Source of the DNA: Saccharothrix deserti
GTDB taxonomy: Bacteria > Actinomycetota > Actinomycetes > Mycobacteriales > Pseudonocardiaceae
Assembly: GCF_009769385.1 (NCBI RefSeq)
Contig: NZ_VKAB01000018.1
Location: 186,001 to 250,000, forward strand
Reading direction: 5' to 3'
DNA length: 64,000 bases
In this document: positions 61,722-64,000 of the stretch, one piece after another
How the letters are laid out: the number at the start of each line of letters is the position of its first letter
Position numbering within the stretch: position 1 is the stretch's first letter
Notes under the pieces: generated by a model
What the model was told of the DNA's origin: nothing
The model's database searches: none
Seen by the model: only the letters and a program-made list of their open reading frames with translations
Made by a program: the position numbers and the translations under genes

Positions 61722-62288
61722 ATGCGGGTCGCGGGGTTGTTGCTCGCCGCGGGCGCCGGGAGGCGGTTCGGCGGGCCCAAGGCGCTGGTGTCGCGCGGCG
61801 GCGTGCTGTGGGTCGACCGGGCCGCGGCCGTGCTGCGCGACGCCGGGTGCTCGCCGGTCGTCGTGGTGCTCGGCGCCTCGGCGTCGTCGGTGCGCGCGCG
61901 GGCGGTGCTGGCGGGCTGCGTCGTGGTGGACAACCCCGACTGGGCCACCGGCATGGGGTCGTCGCTGCGCGCGGGACTGGACGCGCTGACGGGCGCGGAC
62001 GTCGCCGCGGTCGTCGTGCTGCCGGTGGACACGCCGGGCGTCACGGCGGCGGCGGTCGAGCGGTTCCGCGCCCTGGCGTCACCCGCGGCGCTGGCGCGCG
62101 CCTCGTACGACGGCGCGCCCGGCCACCCCGTGCTGATCGGCTCCGAGCACTGGGCGGGCGTGTCCGCGTCGGCTGCCGGTGACGCCGGGGCGCGGGACTA
62201 CCTGCGCGCGCACGGTGCGCTCGACGTGCCGTGCGCGGACGTGGCGGACGGCGCCGACGTGGACCACCCGAGGGACCTCGCCACCTGA
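61722..62288 (+). CDS. MobA/MocA-like nucleotidyltransferase
   Basis: 188 residues. LLLAAGAGRRFGGPKALV is the NTP-binding loop of the MobA superfamily, with NPDWATGMGSSLRAGLDAL and VVLPVDTPGVT supplying the metal-binding Asp. Closest in motif to molybdenum-cofactor cytidylyltransferase MocA. No molybdoenzyme genes are nearby. Confidence 0.85.
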   Translation: MRVAGLLLAAGAGRRFGGPKALVSRGGVLWVDRAAAVLRDAGCSPVVVVLGASASSVRARAVLAGCVVVDNPDWATGMGSSLRAGLDALTGADVAAVVVLPVDTPGVTAAAVERFRALASPAALARASYDGAPGHPVLIGSEHWAGVSASAAGDAGARDYLRAHGALDVPCADVADGADVDHPRDLAT

Positions 62289-62367
62289 GCGGCGACGGCG
62301 GTCGAGGACGGGCGGGCACGTCGGTGAGCCGTTCCCGCCCGCGGTCGAGGCGTGGTCGCGCCGACGG

Positions 62368-63027
62368 TCAGGCCGACGGGGACTGCTGCTGCTCCGCGTC
62401 CGGCTGCGCGGTCTGCTGCGCGGCCTGCTGCACGGTCTGCTGCACGACCGGCAGCGGGCCGGAGGTGATCCGGGGCACCGGCACGTCCAGCGGCGGCTCG
62501 GTCTCCGCGGTCCACCGGTCCGGCTCGTCCACGTGGCCGGCCAGCAGGGCGCGCGCCTCGGCCATCGCCTGCTGCACGATCTCCTGGGCGCGCTGCTCGG
62601 CCTCGGCGAGCCGGCGTTGCGTCTCCTGCTCGGTCTCGTCGAGCAGCACGGCCTGCTGCCGCGCCACCTCCTCGGCCCGCTTGAGCATCTGCTCGCTGCG
62701 TTCCCGCGCGTCGGTCTCGAACGCGTCCGCCTTCTGCCTGGCCACGTGCATCAGGTAGCGGATGCACCCGGACACGGCGTTGTCCTTCGAATAGCCCGCG
62801 TGCAGCACCCGGTACTCGGCGATCTCGCTGCGCGCGTCCTCCAGCTCCCGGATCAGGTCGTCGGCGGTGGCCGCCGCGGCGTCCCGGTCCAGCCGGACCA
62901 CCTCCAGCTCGTGCCACAGGCCGTCCAGCTCCTCCTGGAGCCGGGCCAGTTCGTCCTCCACCTCACGCCGGTCGTAGCCCCGCCACCGCACGGAGAAGAG
63001 GTCGCCCTGGGGCTTGTCGTTGTGCAT
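62368..63027 (-). CDS. DivIVA-like coiled-coil protein
   Basis: 219 residues from ATG 63027. An N-terminal DivIVA-type segment (FSVRWRGYDRREVEDELARL), then about 130 residues of continuous coiled coil rich in Glu/Arg/Ala (ARQKADAFETDARERSEQML). The last 40 residues are Gln-rich low complexity (VVQQTVQQAAQQTAQ). Such proteins mark poles or septa or scaffold wall growth. It lies 22 bases after the GH25 muramidase gene. Confidence 0.8.
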   Translation of the reverse strand: MHNDKPQGDLFSVRWRGYDRREVEDELARLQEELDGLWHELEVVRLDRDAAAATADDLIRELEDARSEIAEYRVLHAGYSKDNAVSGCIRYLMHVARQKADAFETDARERSEQMLKRAEEVARQQAVLLDETEQETQRRLAEAEQRAQEIVQQAMAEARALLAGHVDEPDRWTAETEPPLDVPVPRITSGPLPVVQQTVQQAAQQTAQPDAEQQQSPSA

Positions 63028-63049
63028 GGCTGCCGCCGTTCCGGACGAC

Positions 63050-63868
63050 TCAGCCCCGGGCCAGCGCCACGAGGTCGTCCATGGTGCCGTTGAACAAATT
63101 CTGGTCGATCGGGGTGGACGTGTGCTGCCAGATGGCGTGCACCGCCCAGCGGTGCGGCAGCGGGCCGACGCTGTCGGCGTACCGCGCCACCCAGACCGGG
63201 TTGGTCTCGGTGAAGTCACCGACGCGGCCCGTGCACCTGTCCCACCACAGGGTGGACGTGTAGATCACCGGCCAGCGGCCGGTGCGGGCCCGGTAGGTCT
63301 CGCTGAACTGGCGGATCCACGTCACCATGGCGTCCGGCGCGAGGCCGTAGCACGTGTCGTCGCCGTAAGGGTTGTACTCGATGTCGAGGGTGCCGGGCAG
63401 CGTCCGGCCGTCGGGGGACCAGCCGCCGCCGTTGTCCACGAAGTAGTGCGCCTGCGCGGCGCCGTCGGAGCGGTCGGGCAGCGCGAAGTGGTACGCGCCG
63501 CGGACCATGCCGACCTGGTACGAGCCGTCGTACTGCTGACCGAACTTCGGGTTCCGGTAACCGGTGCCCTCGGTGGCCTTGACGTAGGCGAACCGCTTGC
63601 CCTGGCCCCACCAGTGCGGCCAGTCCACGTCACCCTGGTGGCTGCTGACGTCCATGCCCGGAATTGTGGACCCGTCGAGGACGAGTTGCGCCGGGTCGAC
63701 CGGCGCCGCGCCCTCGTGCTTGGCGATCTGCGAACCCGCGTGGTGGTCGGCCGAGCCCTCGGGCGGCGGCGGGGTCGCGGTGGCCGGGGTGTGCAGGGCC
63801 GCGAGACACGCCAGCACGAACGCGGAAGCGGCCGTGCGGGACACCCACCTGTGGGATCGCGCCGACAT
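63050..63868 (-). CDS. Secreted GH25 muramidase
   Basis: 272 residues from ATG 63868, with GGAGGAATGACC upstream. Signal peptide to about residue 32, then GH25: GMDVSSHQGDVDWPHWW, AYVKATEGTGYRNPKF, LPGTLDIEYNPYGDD with catalytic Asp/Glu. It hydrolyses the glycan strand of peptidoglycan outside the cell. Co-transcribed with the DivIVA-like gene. Confidence 0.93.
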   Translation of the reverse strand: MSARSHRWVSRTAASAFVLACLAALHTPATATPPPPEGSADHHAGSQIAKHEGAAPVDPAQLVLDGSTIPGMDVSSHQGDVDWPHWWGQGKRFAYVKATEGTGYRNPKFGQQYDGSYQVGMVRGAYHFALPDRSDGAAQAHYFVDNGGGWSPDGRTLPGTLDIEYNPYGDDTCYGLAPDAMVTWIRQFSETYRARTGRWPVIYTSTLWWDRCTGRVGDFTETNPVWVARYADSVGPLPHRWAVHAIWQHTSTPIDQNLFNGTMDDLVALARG

Positions 63869-64000
63869 TGGTCATTCCTCCCCTTCCCCGCCCGGGTCTT
63901 TCGGCGGAGCCGTACTTCCGGCGTGACTTCTGCCCGACCGGCTACCACCACTGACACCCAGGCAACCTGAAGATGTTTTTTCCACCTGAACGAATGACGC

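Overview
The window reads as high-GC actinomycete chromosome, most likely Pseudonocardiaceae (Saccharothrix, Lentzea or Actinosynnema type). The evidence is pervasive G/C third positions, GTG and TTG starts with GGAGG-type ribosome binding sites, a type VII secretion locus, two F420-type luciferase-like oxidoreductases, an ShbA/SigD-like sigma factor, UdgX, an ANTAR regulator and a DasR-type operator. I see no rRNA, tRNA, CRISPR array, prophage or transposase. The taxon is inferred from style only.

Layout. 1-11108: an ESX/type VII secretion locus. It holds the 3' end of eccD, eccB, an Ala/Gly/Pro-rich PPE-like protein, a small helical partner, a three-ATPase eccC, two WXG100 proteins, a mycosin and three small associated ORFs. 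11135-12932: an ArsR repressor and a divergent flavin monooxygenase around a clear dyad operator, then a DUF2203 protein. 13120-17087: a secreted subtilase, a catalase-fold protein, a tiny ORF, a STAS protein with an octapeptide tail, and a Ppx/GppA phosphatase. 17189-28227: housekeeping and accessory enzymes (SDR, GNAT, RsbA-like anti-sigma factor, wax-ester synthase, hydrolases, HAD phosphatase, LLM enzyme, Ser/Thr kinase, TIMP-like secreted protein, aldehyde dehydrogenase).

28266-38959 is the most unusual part. After a 27-codon LacI stump comes a coupled cassette: an EAD2 protein with a degenerate cyclase-like domain, a VMAP protein (with an apparent one-base frameshift), a MoxR AAA+ ATPase, and a 1447-residue SAV_2336/vWA-like + NB-ARC + TPR protein of the FxsT type. 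Converging on it are a 60-codon FxsA-like precursor peptide and a stand-alone HExxH peptide-hydroxylase-type enzyme, with a SLOG/LSDAT protein diverging from the precursor. This resembles the NTP-dependent vWA-MoxR-VMAP conflict systems joined to a ribosomally made, modified peptide. The usual radical-SAM maturase (FxsB) and the FxSxx C-terminus are both missing, so it looks like a variant.

39006-42985: a lytic polysaccharide monooxygenase under a DasR-type site, an SDR, UdgX, CsbD, a VOC gene wrecked by a palindromic element, and an ANTAR regulator. 42945-51551: a glycogen-to-trehalose operon (glgX-treY-treZ) and malQ, with a LacI repressor beyond it. 52665-63868: peroxiredoxin, an LLM-TetR operon with a palindromic operator, an M23 peptidase, a class A penicillin-binding protein, a PfkB sugar kinase, the ShbA-like sigma factor, an epoxide-hydrolase-like enzyme, a stand-alone LuxR HTH, a MobA-like transferase, a DivIVA-like coiled-coil protein and a GH25 muramidase.

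Three repeat families stand out: a 22-bp unit in tandem arrays at two intergenic sites, a dispersed element of about 65 bp with one copy intergenic and one translated inside treY, and a 73-bp palindrome inside the VOC gene.
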